From assembly GCF_030812785.1 (NCBI RefSeq), contig NZ_JAUSTJ010000003.1, forward strand, positions 744,001-808,000: 64,000 bases of DNA, read 5' to 3'. The notes under the pieces are model-generated. The model saw only the letters and a list, made by a program, of their open reading frames with translations. It had not been told where the DNA came from and ran no database searches. How positions within the stretch are numbered: the first letter of the stretch is position 1; each line of letters starts with the position of its first letter. The stretch is from Sphingomonas kyeonggiensis. Its GTDB lineage: Bacteria; Pseudomonadota; Alphaproteobacteria; Sphingomonadales; Sphingomonadaceae. Below, one piece after another: positions 55,988 through 64,000 of the stretch. Both the position numbers and the translations under genes were made by a program.

Positions 55988-57001
55988 ATGCTGCTTGCCA
56001 CGATGATGCTGCTCCAGGCCGTACCCGCCGCTGCCGCCGTGCAGGAGGTGCCTACGGCCGAGGTGAAGGCGATCGGCGAGACGGCGGCCGTGGCAAGCCT
56101 GGAGGATGCGGCGGACGATCCCGCGATCTGGCGCAACCCGCGTGATCCCCGCCACAGCCTGATCGTCGCGACCGACAAGAAGGCCGGGCTCAACGTCTAT
56201 GACCTGTCGGGCAAGCTGCGCTCGACGCTGCCGGCGGGCCGCGTGAACAATGTCGACCTGCGCGTATGGGGCGGGCAGGTGATCGTCGCGGCGAGCGACC
56301 GCAACGACAAGACGGCGGCCAAGCTGGCGCTCTATGCGCTGGACACCAAGGCGGCGACGCTGCGCGAGATCGGCCGCTTCGATGCCGGGGCGGGCGAGGC
56401 ATACGGCCTGTGCATGTACGCCCCGCGCGGGGGCAGGCTCTATGCCTTCGTCGTGCACAAGGCGGGCACCATCGTGCAGATGGAAGTGCTGCGCGAAGGC
56501 GGGGCGATCAAGGCTGACCGGGTGCGGACGATGAAGCTCGCCACCCAGTCCGAGGGCTGCGTGGCGGACGACCGCACCGGCCAGCTGTTCGTGGGCGAGG
56601 AGGATGCCGGCGTGTGGCGCTTCGGCGCGAACGGCAAGGACCCGGTTGCCGGCGAGAAGGTAATCGTGGCCGACGGCAGGCATCTGGTGGCCGATGTCGA
56701 GGGCGTGGCGATCGCGGCGGAAGGCGCGCGGGGCGGCTATCTGGTCGTGTCGAGCCAGGGCGACAACGCCTACGCACTGTGGCGCCTGCGGGACATGGCC
56801 TATGCCGGGCGCTTCCGGATCGCTGCGGGCAAGTTCGGCGCGACCAGCGAGACCGACGGGATCGAGGTTTCGACCGCGGGCTTCGGGCCCGGGCTCGAGG
56901 GCGGGCTGATGCTGGCGCAGGATGGCGACAACGCGCCGGCCGCGCAGAACTTCAAGCTGGTCCGCTGGGCGGACGTGCGCAGGGCGCTACGGCTCAAGTG
57001 A
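55988..57001 (+). CDS. Beta-propeller phytase
   Basis: A 337-residue secreted protein with a short signal (MLLATMMLLQAVPAAAA). The six-blade propeller pattern fits BPP phytases, with DDPAIWRNPRDPRHSLIVATDKKAGLNVYDLSGK near the start (quoted motif: DDPAIW, TDKKAGL), then SEGCVADD, GEEDAGVWRF and TDGIEVSTAG. Calcium-dependent removal of phosphate from phytate is the known role. The ATG at 55988 is preferred for the signal peptide. The 256-bp gap before it (55732-55987) holds no gene I can support. Confidence 0.85.
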   Translation: MLLATMMLLQAVPAAAAVQEVPTAEVKAIGETAAVASLEDAADDPAIWRNPRDPRHSLIVATDKKAGLNVYDLSGKLRSTLPAGRVNNVDLRVWGGQVIVAASDRNDKTAAKLALYALDTKAATLREIGRFDAGAGEAYGLCMYAPRGGRLYAFVVHKAGTIVQMEVLREGGAIKADRVRTMKLATQSEGCVADDRTGQLFVGEEDAGVWRFGANGKDPVAGEKVIVADGRHLVADVEGVAIAAEGARGGYLVVSSQGDNAYALWRLRDMAYAGRFRIAAGKFGATSETDGIEVSTAGFGPGLEGGLMLAQDGDNAPAAQNFKLVRWADVRRALRLK

Positions 57002-57041
57002 GGGCCTTGTCTCACCGGCCGGCGGCTGTCAGGCAGTGGAC

Positions 57042-57815
57042 ATGACGACCAGACAAGGGATCGACCGGCGGGCGCTGCTCGCCGGCATGGGCGTGGCGGC
57101 GCTGGCCGGGCCGCGCGTGGCGCTGGCGAGCGCTAAGGCGCCGCTGGTGCTGGCGGCGGCGAGCCTGCAGGAATCGATGACCGCGGCGGCGGATGCCTGG
57201 GCGGCGAAGGGCCGCGCTCGGCCGGTCTGCTCGTTCGCGGCGTCTTCGGCGCTGGCGCGGCAGATCGCAGCAGGGGCGGCCGCGGACCTGTTCGTCTCGG
57301 CCGACGAGCCCTGGATGGACGATATCGAGAAGCGCGGGCTGATCGTGCCGGGCACGCGCGCGCCGTTCCTCGGCAACCGGCTGGTGATCGTAGCGCCGGC
57401 GGGCACGCCGCGCGCGCGGCCCTATGACGTTTTCCGCGGGCTGGGGCGGACGAAGCTGGCGCTGGCCGATCCGGATTCGGTGCCGGCGGGCCGCTATGCC
57501 AAGGCAGCGATCGAATATGGCGGGAGCTGGGAGGCGGTGGCGCCGCAGGTCGTGCGAGCGGAGAGCGTGCGCGCGGCCCTGGCGCTGGTCGAGCGCGGCG
57601 TGGTGCCGCTCGGCGTCGTCTATGCGACGGATGCCTTGGCATCGAAGCGGGTGCAGGTGATGGCGGTGTTCTCCGAAGAGAGCCATCCGCCGATCCGCTA
57701 TCCGCTCGCCCGGCTCAAGGCTTCGACCAGCCCCGATGCCGAGCCGTTCCGCCGCTTCCTGCTGAGCGGCGAGGGCAAGGCGATCTTCCGGCGCTTCGGC
57801 TTCCGACCGCTTTAG
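57042..57815 (+). CDS. modA: Molybdate-binding protein ModA
   Basis: A 257-residue periplasmic binding protein. The signal peptide carries RRALLAG and ends near ALAS. The mature part has the ModA pattern LVLAAASLQESMTAAADAWA, CSFAASSALARQIAAGAAADLFVSAD and LADPDSVPAGRYAK. It binds molybdate or tungstate. The ribosome-binding site is weak. It is the first gene of modA-(small ORF)-modB-modC, 40 nt after the phytase gene. Confidence 0.92.
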   Translation: MTTRQGIDRRALLAGMGVAALAGPRVALASAKAPLVLAAASLQESMTAAADAWAAKGRARPVCSFAASSALARQIAAGAAADLFVSADEPWMDDIEKRGLIVPGTRAPFLGNRLVIVAPAGTPRARPYDVFRGLGRTKLALADPDSVPAGRYAKAAIEYGGSWEAVAPQVVRAESVRAALALVERGVVPLGVVYATDALASKRVQVMAVFSEESHPPIRYPLARLKASTSPDAEPFRRFLLSGEGKAIFRRFGFRPL

Positions 57816-57907
57816 AGCCCGCTTGGCGGCGCAGTTGACCCGGGCGGCCGCGCAGCCTCTAGTGCGACATCTTCGGCGCGAAGCCGACATTGCGGGGGGG
57901 GCATTGC

Positions 57908-58060
57908 ATGAACAAGAACGGAGCGATCGGGTTCGCCATGGGCGTGTTTGGCGGGATCATCCTCGGCGCGCTGATCGACAATATGGCGATCGGGCTGCTG
58001 ATCGGCTTCGCGGTCGGTTTCGGCCTGCTGAAGTTCCCGGTGAAGCGCGGCGGGGCCTGA
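57908..58060 (+). CDS. 50-residue membrane protein inside the mod operon
   Basis: A small ORF with a good GGGGGGGG ribosome-binding region 6 nt before its ATG. It encodes two glycine-rich hydrophobic helices (GFAMGVFGGIILGALI and MAIGLLIGFAVGFGLL) and a basic C-terminus. It sits between modA and modB, with 12 nt to the modB start, so it should be cotranscribed with the molybdate transporter. I know no such subunit of molybdate transporters. The G8 tract before the start could be prone to slippage. Confidence 0.65.
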   Translation: MNKNGAIGFAMGVFGGIILGALIDNMAIGLLIGFAVGFGLLKFPVKRGGA

Positions 58061-58072
58061 TCGGGTGAGATC

Positions 58073-58759
58073 ATGACGGCCGAACTCTGGGGCATCGTCT
58101 GGTTGTCGCTCAAGGTGGGCGGGGTGGCGGTGCTCGGTTGCCTGCCGGTGGCCTTCACGCTTGCCTGGCTGCTGGCGCGCGGACGGTTTCCGGGCAAGCT
58201 GCTGCTCGACGGGCTGGTGCATCTGCCGCTGGTGGTGCCGCCGGTGGTGACCGGCTGGCTGCTGCTGCTCGCCTTCGCGCCCGTCGGGCCGATCGGGAGC
58301 TGGCTGCAGGACTGGTTCGGCGTGAGCGTGCTGTTCCGCTGGACCGGCGCGGCGATCGCCAGCGCGGTGATGGCGCTGCCGTTGATGGTGCGCGCGATGC
58401 GGCTGTCGATCGAGGCGGTGGACCGGCGGCTCGAACAGGCAGCGGCGACGCTGGGGGCGGGGCGCTGGCGGGTGTTCGCGAGCGTGACCCTGCCGCTCAG
58501 CCTGCCTGGGGTGCTTGCCGGCGCCGTGCTGGGCTTCGCGCGGGCGCTGGGCGAGTTCGGCGCGACGATCACCTTCGTGTCGAGCGTGCCGGGCGAGACG
58601 CAGACGCTGCCGCTCGCCATCTATGCCGCGCTGCAGATGCCGGACGGCGAGGCGCAGGTGCTGCGGCTGGCAGGTATCTCGGTGCTGCTCTCGCTGGCGG
58701 CGCTGCTCGCCTCCGAGTTGATCGCGCGGCGGGCGGGCAGGGGGCTGCATGTCCTTTGA
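58073..58759 (+). CDS. modB: Molybdate ABC transporter permease ModB
   Basis: A 228-residue permease with about five membrane helices. The conserved EAA-type loop is EAVDRRLEQAAATLGAGRW, followed by VTLPLSLPGVLAGAVLGFARALGEFGATI, the ModB/CysT pattern. It overlaps modC by 11 nt. Confidence 0.94.
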   Translation: MTAELWGIVWLSLKVGGVAVLGCLPVAFTLAWLLARGRFPGKLLLDGLVHLPLVVPPVVTGWLLLLAFAPVGPIGSWLQDWFGVSVLFRWTGAAIASAVMALPLMVRAMRLSIEAVDRRLEQAAATLGAGRWRVFASVTLPLSLPGVLAGAVLGFARALGEFGATITFVSSVPGETQTLPLAIYAALQMPDGEAQVLRLAGISVLLSLAALLASELIARRAGRGLHVL

Positions 58760-59369
58760 CGTCGATATCATCGGGCGCGTCGGCGACACCGAGATTCGCT
58801 GCCGCATCGAACCGATCGATGGCCTGACCGTGCTCTTTGGCCCGTCCGGATCGGGCAAGACGAGCGTGCTCAACATGATCGCCGGGTTGATCGACCCAAG
58901 CTACGGCCATATCCGCGTTGCCGGCGAGACGCTGTTCGATGAGGATTGGGATCCCTGGAATTATGGGAGCATGCCGGCACCGAAGCGCCGTGCGGGTTAT
59001 GTCTTCCAGGAGCCGCGGCTGTTCCCGCATCTGCGGGTGCGGGCGAACCTGCTCTATGGCCGGCGCGAGGGTGCGGGGCTGGATGTGGACGAGACGATCG
59101 CATTGCTCGGCATCGCCCATCTGCTCGACCGCTGGCCGCGCACGCTCTCGGGCGGCGAGGCGCGGCGGGTGGCGATCGGGCGGGCCTTGCTCTCCGATCC
59201 GCGCTTCCTGCTGCTCGACGAACCGCTGTCCTCGCTCGATCGGGCGCGGCGCGAGGAGATCATGACGCTGATCGAGCGGCTGCGCGACGAAGTGAAGCTG
59301 CCGATCCTGATGGTCACGCACGACCGGGGCGAGGCCGAGCGGCTGGGGACGCGGATCGTGGAGATCTAA
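58749..59369 (+). CDS. modC: Molybdate ABC transporter ATPase ModC (short form)
   Basis: A 206-residue ATPase with Walker A GPSGSGKT, Q-loop VFQEPRLFPHL, signature LSGGEARRVAIGRAL and Walker B FLLLDEPLSSLD. Typical ModC proteins have about 350 residues; the C-terminal molybdate-binding TOBE domain is missing here and the gene ends cleanly after the ATPase core. Feedback inhibition through TOBE would therefore be lost. Confidence 0.93.
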   Translation: MSFDVDIIGRVGDTEIRCRIEPIDGLTVLFGPSGSGKTSVLNMIAGLIDPSYGHIRVAGETLFDEDWDPWNYGSMPAPKRRAGYVFQEPRLFPHLRVRANLLYGRREGAGLDVDETIALLGIAHLLDRWPRTLSGGEARRVAIGRALLSDPRFLLLDEPLSSLDRARREEIMTLIERLRDEVKLPILMVTHDRGEAERLGTRIVEI

Positions 59370-59457
59370 GGGGCGGTATCCCGGGCTTGCATGGAAGAGT
59401 GGACGCTGCGCAAGCGCTCCAGTTGCGGAGATCCAGCCCCCTTGGCATAAACGAGGG

Positions 59458-59721
59458 ATGTTACGCTGGATCATGACCGCGGCGATCCTCTTCTGGGTGA
59501 CGCTGCTCGGCCTTGCGCTGATATCGGTGTTCTCGGGCGGGCACCCCGGCCCGGAGAGCTTTTATCTGGTCGGTATTCCGATGGCGATGATTGCGGTGAC
59601 GATCGTTACGCAGAGGACTGCGAAGAATCCTCGCCTTGCCTCCGGCGCCCTTGCAGGCGGCTCAATAACAGCGGGATTTGCCGTGATGATGTTGATCGGA
59701 ATCCTGGGCGCAGGGGTGTGA
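59458..59721 (+). CDS. Small hypothetical membrane protein
   Basis: An 87-residue protein with three hydrophobic segments (about 5-25, 36-52 and 63-86). The ATG has CGAGGG directly upstream. It lies 88 nt after modC and may or may not share its transcript. No family is recognised. Confidence 0.6.
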   Translation: MLRWIMTAAILFWVTLLGLALISVFSGGHPGPESFYLVGIPMAMIAVTIVTQRTAKNPRLASGALAGGSITAGFAVMMLIGILGAGV

Positions 59722-59750
59722 TCTGCGAACAAGGGCTGACCACCCGATAA

Positions 59751-59771
59751 CCCCTCCTTTTCAAGGAGGGG
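59751..59771. terminator. Hairpin between convergent genes
   Basis: CCCCTCCTT / AAGGAGGGG pair perfectly around a 3-nt loop. T-runs are short on both sides, so strength is uncertain. Confidence 0.5.
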
Positions 59772-59783
59772 AGTTGAATGAAG

Positions 59784-60551
59784 TCAGCCCTCCAGCTCCG
59801 GCCCGTAGACGCGGAAGGACACGCCCTCGCTGCGCTTGGCAGCGTAGAGCGCCAGGTCCGCGCGGCGGGTGAGTTCCTCGGGAGCGAGCTTCTCGGCGCG
59901 GGACAGGGCGATGCCGATGCCGGTGCCGACATGCAGCGTGCGGCCCTCGACGAAGACCGGCCGGGCGATGCTCTCCGCGAGGCGCCCGGCGACAAGCTTG
60001 GCGATCTCGGGATTGGCGAGGCCCGGAGTGATCACCGCGAACTCGTCGCCGCCCAGCCGCGCGGCGGTGTCGCCTTCGCGCACCGCGCCGGCGATGCGGT
60101 CGGCGACCACGCGCAGCAGCGCGTCGCCCATGCCATGGCCATGGGTGTCGTTGATCGCCTTGAAGCCGTTGAGGTCGAGCATCAGCACGGCATGAAGACC
60201 GCTCGGGCTGAGCTTGGCCAGCGCCTCGTCGAAGGCGCGGCGATTGGGCATGCCGGTGAGCGCGTCGTGATAGCCGAGGTCGCGGGCGCTGCGCTCTGCC
60301 GCGATGCGCCGGTCCCGCTCGCGCCCGCGTGCGCGCTGCTGGTTGAGGCCATAGCTGAACAGCAGCAGGATCAGCGCCGAGGCGAAGAGCAGGAACTCGT
60401 CCAGCTCGATGCGCAGCTTGCGGTCTGCGACCGACGAGGTCTCGTCGCGGATGATGTCGAAGGCGAAGATCGCGTAGAGCCCGGCCATCGCCAGCAGGAC
60501 GACGAACCAGATGCTGCGATTGAACAGCAAGGTGCGAATTCCGGCCTCCAT
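59784..60551 (-). CDS. Membrane-bound diguanylate cyclase (GGDEF)
   Basis: A 255-residue protein. Two membrane helices (about 16-36 and 54-73) are followed by a GGDEF domain (about 90-250). The active site is RLGGDEFAVI, and the inhibitory-site RxxD is present five residues before it (REGD). It should make cyclic di-GMP and be subject to product inhibition. No EAL domain is attached. The ATG at 60551 gives the standard short cytoplasmic N-terminus. It follows the ketopantoate-reductase-like gene by 25 nt on the same strand. Confidence 0.92.
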   Translation of the reverse strand: MEAGIRTLLFNRSIWFVVLLAMAGLYAIFAFDIIRDETSSVADRKLRIELDEFLLFASALILLLFSYGLNQQRARGRERDRRIAAERSARDLGYHDALTGMPNRRAFDEALAKLSPSGLHAVLMLDLNGFKAINDTHGHGMGDALLRVVADRIAGAVREGDTAARLGGDEFAVITPGLANPEIAKLVAGRLAESIARPVFVEGRTLHVGTGIGIALSRAEKLAPEELTRRADLALYAAKRSEGVSFRVYGPELEG

Positions 60552-60576
60552 GACGACGATCCTGCGCGCGTGACGG

Positions 60577-61446
60577 TTAATTCCGTGTGGACGCTGCACT
60601 CAGTATAGACGCGAGGGCGCGGTTCATCGGTGCGTCGATGCCATGTTTTTCGCCGAGCCGGACGATCACCCGGTTGCGCGCATCGACTTCGGTCTGGCGG
60701 CCGGCAAGGAAATCGGCGTGGAGCGAGTTGAGCGACTGGGGATGGGCGAGGGTGGTCCATTTCACCACCTGGTCGGCGAGCTTGTCGGGCAGGTCGGCCC
60801 CTTCGGCGCGGCCTACCGCGATGCACTCGCGGACCAGCGCGCGCATCACTTCGGCGACGCCCTCGTCATTGGCGACTTCGGCCGGTCGATGGGTGAGCGC
60901 GCTGACGATGCCCGAGCAGTTGATCGCCAGCTTGCGCCAGGCCGCAGTGACGAAGTCGGGCGTGGTCTGCGCATCGATCGGGGTATCGGTGAACAGCGCC
61001 ACCAGCGCCTCGCCGGCATCCCCCTCGGGCACATGGATGGTGCCGTTGCGACGCTGGACGATGCGCCCGGGGGCGGTGCGCTCGGCGGGCAGGTCGATGA
61101 TCACCGGCACGGTGCGCTGGGCCGGCACCTGCGGGAAGCGGTCGCGCTGCTCGACGCCGTTCTGGATCACCGCCAGCCGCGTGGTGGCGCCCATCAGCCC
61201 GGGCAGCCAGGCGGCCGCGGCGGCGCAGTCATAGGTCTTGGTGGTGCAGAGCACCCAGTCGACTTCGCTCGCCTCGGCCGGATCGGTGAGGATGCGCGGG
61301 GTCGCGCGGATCGGACCTTCCGGCGTCTCGACCTCGAGATCCTCGAGCGGCGAGCGCGCGCAGACGGTCACGTCATGGCTCTGGGCGAGCCAGGCGGCGA
61401 GCGTGCCGCCGATGGCGCCCGCGCCGATCACCGCGATGCGGACCAT
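60577..61446 (-). CDS. Ketopantoate reductase family (ApbA/PanE-like) enzyme
   Basis: A 289-residue oxidoreductase. The NADP site GAGAIGGTLA is at the N-terminus, the middle has QNGVEQRD, and the catalytic Lys is in WRKLAINCSG; the Ser/Glu pair is in NSLHADFLAGRQTEVD. It would reduce 2-dehydropantoate in pantothenate synthesis, but paralogues act on other oxo-acids, so panE is not assigned. Its start overlaps the upstream DUF1993 gene (TGATG). Confidence 0.87.
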   Translation of the reverse strand: MVRIAVIGAGAIGGTLAAWLAQSHDVTVCARSPLEDLEVETPEGPIRATPRILTDPAEASEVDWVLCTTKTYDCAAAAAWLPGLMGATTRLAVIQNGVEQRDRFPQVPAQRTVPVIIDLPAERTAPGRIVQRRNGTIHVPEGDAGEALVALFTDTPIDAQTTPDFVTAAWRKLAINCSGIVSALTHRPAEVANDEGVAEVMRALVRECIAVGRAEGADLPDKLADQVVKWTTLAHPQSLNSLHADFLAGRQTEVDARNRVIVRLGEKHGIDAPMNRALASILSAASTRN

Positions 61447-61952
61447 CAGATGCCGCCCAGATAGTCCATCTTGCCCAGCGGCGCGCCCTTGTGGCGCAGG
61501 ATCGCGTAGGCGGTGGTCATGTGGAAATAGAAGTTCGGCAGGGCGAAGGTGGTGACGTAGGGCAGGCCCTTGAAGTGGAAGCTGCGGTTCGGCGTCTTCA
61601 CTTCGATATCGGCATCCTCGCGGCCGTCGATCGCTTCACGCGGGACCGACTTGAGGAAGTCGACCGTGGCGGCGATGCGCGCCTGGAGCTCGTCGAAGCT
61701 GGTCTCGGTATCGGCCATGGCCGGTGCCTCGATCTGGCCGAGCCGGGCGAGCGCGAACTTGGCGCCGTCGCTGACGCGCTGGATCTGCGCGCTGAGCGGG
61801 GCCATGTCGTCGGCCAGCCGCGCCTCGAGCAGCTCGGCATGCGGGACGCCGTTCTCATCGGCCCAGGCGCGCGCCTTGTCGAGGAAGGTCGCCATGGCCT
61901 TGAAGCCGCGGAGGAAGACGGGGACGGTGAGGTCGTAGAGTTCGGTCGCCAT
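61446..61952 (-). CDS. DUF1993 family protein
   Basis: A 168-residue helical protein. Family features are LYDLTVPVFLRGFKAMATFLDKA, the AKFALARLGQ region, LPYVTTFALPNFYFHMTTAYAILRHKG and a final GKMDYLGGI. The fold resembles DinB four-helix bundles; function is unknown. The ATG at 61952 is chosen because family members start there; longer open frame upstream has no support. It is coupled to the reductase gene by overlap. Confidence 0.88.
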   Translation of the reverse strand: MATELYDLTVPVFLRGFKAMATFLDKARAWADENGVPHAELLEARLADDMAPLSAQIQRVSDGAKFALARLGQIEAPAMADTETSFDELQARIAATVDFLKSVPREAIDGREDADIEVKTPNRSFHFKGLPYVTTFALPNFYFHMTTAYAILRHKGAPLGKMDYLGGI

Positions 61953-61998
61953 GGGCGCGCAAATAAGCCGCGCGCAACGGGTTCGCAACGGTCCAGAA

Positions 61999-62027
61999 TC
62001 TCCCTCTCCCCGCCGGGGAGAGGGAGA
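61999..62027. terminator. Hairpin after the right-edge TonB receptor
   Basis: TCTCCCTCTCCCC / GGGGAGAGGGAGA pair perfectly over 13 bp with a 3-nt loop, 8 nt past the receptor stop. It is similar in sequence to repeat family D. Confidence 0.65.
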
Positions 62028-62034
62028 AGGGGCA

Positions 62035-64000
62035 TCAGAACGCCGCGCGGATGGTGAACTGGACCAGCGGGCCCGAATGCTCGCGCTCGATCTCGTACTC
62101 GTCGAGATCGCCGGCGGCGCGGTTCTGGAGGATCTCCTCGAGCGAGTCGCCGTCATATTTGCGGAACTCTTCGTACTTCACGCGGTCGAGCAGGTTCTGC
62201 GCCGAGACGCGGAGCACGATGTGCTTGCCGATGCGCTTCTCGACGAAGGCCTCGAGGTCCGGATCGTAGCGCAGCTCCACCGTCTCGTCGAAATTCGACT
62301 CGAGCGACTTGGAGCGGCCCGAGATCGTGGCGCCGAAGCTGACGTCCGCTGCCTTCACCGTCTGGATGAAGCCGACATTGTAGACATGGTGCGGCTGGGC
62401 ATTGAAGCGGCGCTTCTCGCCGGTGAACGGATCGGTCGTCGAGCTGTCGAGATAGGTGTAGTTGGCGAAGACGCCGGTGTCGGGCATGCCGAGGAAGGTC
62501 AGCGGCGCCGACAGGTCGAACTCCACGCCCCAGGCCTGGCCGTCGCCGATATTCTGCGGACGGAAATCCTGGCCCGCGCCATTGTCGCGGGTCGCGACCA
62601 GCTCGATCAGGTCGGTGATGTCGCGGTAGAAGAAGTTCACGCCGGCGATGCCGCTGCCGCCGATGCGGCGCTCATAGCCGACGTCCACGCCCCAGGCGCT
62701 CTGGTTGCGGAGGTCCGGGTTGCCGGTGGTGGTGTCGTCATCGCCCGGCGTCTCGTCATATTCGATCGGCGAGAGCAGGTCATAGTCCGGACGACGGATG
62801 GTGCGCGCGACCGAGGCGCGGAACTGGTCGGCGCCGGTGGGTGACCAGCGGAGGCTCAGGGAGGGATTCAGAATGCCGGTGTTGTACTTGGCCGAAGCGG
62901 TGGTTGCGGTCACCTTGCGGTCGACGATCTCGTAGCGCGCGCCGCCGTCGATGGTGAGCGAGCTGCCCAGGTCGTAGGTCAGCCGGGCATAGGGCGAATA
63001 GCGGTTCTCGCGGATGCGGAAGATGTCGGTCAGGACGCCGTCGTTGAGGCCGTCGCGCGTCTTGAACAGGAAGTCCGAGCCGATCTTCAGCTTGAACGCC
63101 CCGGCTTCGTAATTGCCGAACAGCGTGCCGCTCCACTCGCTGTCCTTGATGTGGAGCGTTTCCTCTTCGTCCAGGTCGACATCGCTATAGTCGTTCTCGT
63201 TGTCGCCCTCGAACACCGAGGTCCGGGTGTTCTCGCGATACTGGTTCCAGCCGCCGGCCAGGCCCAGCTCGAAGCTGTCGCTCAGCGGCACGCGCGCGTC
63301 GGCGGTGATCGCATAGGTCTGCTGCTTGATACGCTCCTTCTGGAGCTCGACGCCGTCGAAATCGAGGCTGGCGTCGTCGAGCGTCACCGACTGCTCGTCC
63401 TCGTCGCGATGCGTGTCGACGAAGAAGCCGTTGAGGCGCAGCCGGCCGCCATCGCCGAAGCGCGTGGTGATCTCGGCGCTGCCCGACAGGTCGCTGCCGT
63501 CGCGGGTATCGCTCTGGGCCTCGAAATCATGGAATTCGGGGTCGGTGACATAGTTGCTCTTCGACGGATCGCCCGGGAAGCGCTTGTCGTCGGTCACCGG
63601 CACGTCGTCGAACCGGTACGAGACCTTGCTCTTCGGGTTGCGGCGCTTCTGGTAGTTGAGCGCGATCCAGTAATCGGTCTTCTCGCCGATCTTGCCGGCA
63701 AAGGCCGCGGCGGCCGAGGGACGGAACACGCCGTCGCGGGTGTTGAGCAGCGCGCCGATCTTGCCGAAGCCGCCCTCGAACGAGGCCGATTCCTTGGTGA
63801 TGACGTTGAGCGTGCCGGCGACGCCGTCGCTCGGCTGGTCCGGGCGGGGCGCGCGGACGATCTCGATACGCTCGACCAGCTCGGCCGGTATGCGATCGAC
63901 GAAGAAGGTGCCGTCGGACTCGCCGCCGGGTGCGCGACGGCCGTTGATCAGCACGTTGGTGAAGCCGCCGGGCAGGCCGCGGAACTGGACCTGGTCATAT
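62035..64000 (-). CDS. TonB-dependent receptor (5' end outside window)
   Basis: About 655 C-terminal residues are visible; the start, signal peptide and most of the plug lie beyond the right edge. The plug end is seen as VQFRGLPGGFTNVLINGRR and IPAELVERIEIVRAPRPDQPSDGVAGTLNVITK (quoted in part). The barrel has long Asp/Glu-rich loops (DDDTTTGNPDLRN, DNENDYSDVDLDEEE) and ends IRAAF with terminal Phe. The TonB-receptor barrel class with acidic loops may bind a cationic or metal-bound ligand; this is only a guess. Confidence 0.88.
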   Translation of the reverse strand, partial: YDQVQFRGLPGGFTNVLINGRRAPGGESDGTFFVDRIPAELVERIEIVRAPRPDQPSDGVAGTLNVITKESASFEGGFGKIGALLNTRDGVFRPSAAAAFAGKIGEKTDYWIALNYQKRRNPKSKVSYRFDDVPVTDDKRFPGDPSKSNYVTDPEFHDFEAQSDTRDGSDLSGSAEITTRFGDGGRLRLNGFFVDTHRDEDEQSVTLDDASLDFDGVELQKERIKQQTYAITADARVPLSDSFELGLAGGWNQYRENTRTSVFEGDNENDYSDVDLDEEETLHIKDSEWSGTLFGNYEAGAFKLKIGSDFLFKTRDGLNDGVLTDIFRIRENRYSPYARLTYDLGSSLTIDGGARYEIVDRKVTATTASAKYNTGILNPSLSLRWSPTGADQFRASVARTIRRPDYDLLSPIEYDETPGDDDTTTGNPDLRNQSAWGVDVGYERRIGGSGIAGVNFFYRDITDLIELVATRDNGAGQDFRPQNIGDGQAWGVEFDLSAPLTFLGMPDTGVFANYTYLDSSTTDPFTGEKRRFNAQPHHVYNVGFIQTVKAADVSFGATISGRSKSLESNFDETVELRYDPDLEAFVEKRIGKHIVLRVSAQNLLDRVKYEEFRKYDGDSLEEILQNRAAGDLDEYEIEREHSGPLVQFTIRAAF

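Noticed and set aside
57002..57041. Molybdenum-cofactor riboswitch before modA
   Set aside because: The gap is only 40 nt, far too short for that RNA.

Overview
The window is very GC-rich chromosomal DNA that looks like a Sphingomonas-type alphaproteobacterium. The evidence is FlaF (an alphaproteobacterial flagellin regulator), TonB-dependent receptors, a PhoX-like protein, a FixJ-type two-component pair, GTG/TTG starts, tightly overlapping operons, and several families of palindromic intergenic repeats. I see no insertion sequence, phage gene, CRISPR array or rRNA. One tRNA-Pro(CGG) is present. The genus is inferred from gene content only.

Layout. 1-7.3 kb: the start of a HAD hydrolase gene running off the left edge, flaF, a DUF1294 membrane protein, two tandem chemoreceptors with WxxF tails, and an alginate-export-type porin. 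7.3-18 kb: a FixJ-like regulator with its multi-PAS kinase, a translationally coupled pair of amidohydrolases (the second lacks the metal-binding HxH), two lipoproteins or membrane proteins (one in a low-GC islet), and a PhoX-like Tat lipoprotein. 18.2-32.2 kb: a type II secretion locus, with gspG-H-I-C-D leftward, gspL-M-E-F and gspJ-K rightward, gspN, a periplasmic-binding protein, and an extra three-gene PilN/GspM/GspC-like set. 32.7-34.9 kb: a compact locus resembling reactive-chlorine defence (RclR-like AraC regulator, AhpD-like protein, RclC-like DUF417 protein). 35-42.8 kb: a sigma-54 two-component system next to an HlyD/MacB-type ABC exporter. 43-55.7 kb: a PL10 pectate lyase, an ABC-F protein, the tRNA, a ferredoxin-NADP reductase, a PnuC/NadR NAD-salvage operon with a duplicated kinase domain, a TonB receptor, LepA and an OmpA-like protein. 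56-64 kb: a phytase, modA-(small membrane protein)-modB-modC, a diguanylate cyclase, a ketopantoate-reductase-like enzyme, a DUF1993 protein, and a TonB receptor running off the right edge.

How the parts work together. The secretion locus could export enzymes encoded nearby (pectate lyase, phytase, PhoX-like protein); this is inference. The most striking structure is at 37.8-38.25 kb. Two near-consensus -24/-12 promoters, P1 and P2, each have a 16-bp inverted repeat of form TGTxCGxxxxCGxACA, placed at exactly the same distance upstream (59 nt from repeat start to the -24 GG). P1 precedes a small secreted-type ORF; P2 precedes the exporter operon. The divergent NtrC-like regulator (with GAFTDA instead of GAFTGA) and its kinase are the obvious controllers.

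A second strong signal is a repeat of about 150 bp, present three times. One copy lies in frame inside the gspI prepilin leader, one supplies the apparent ribosome-binding site of gspF, and one lies upstream of the pectate lyase gene.
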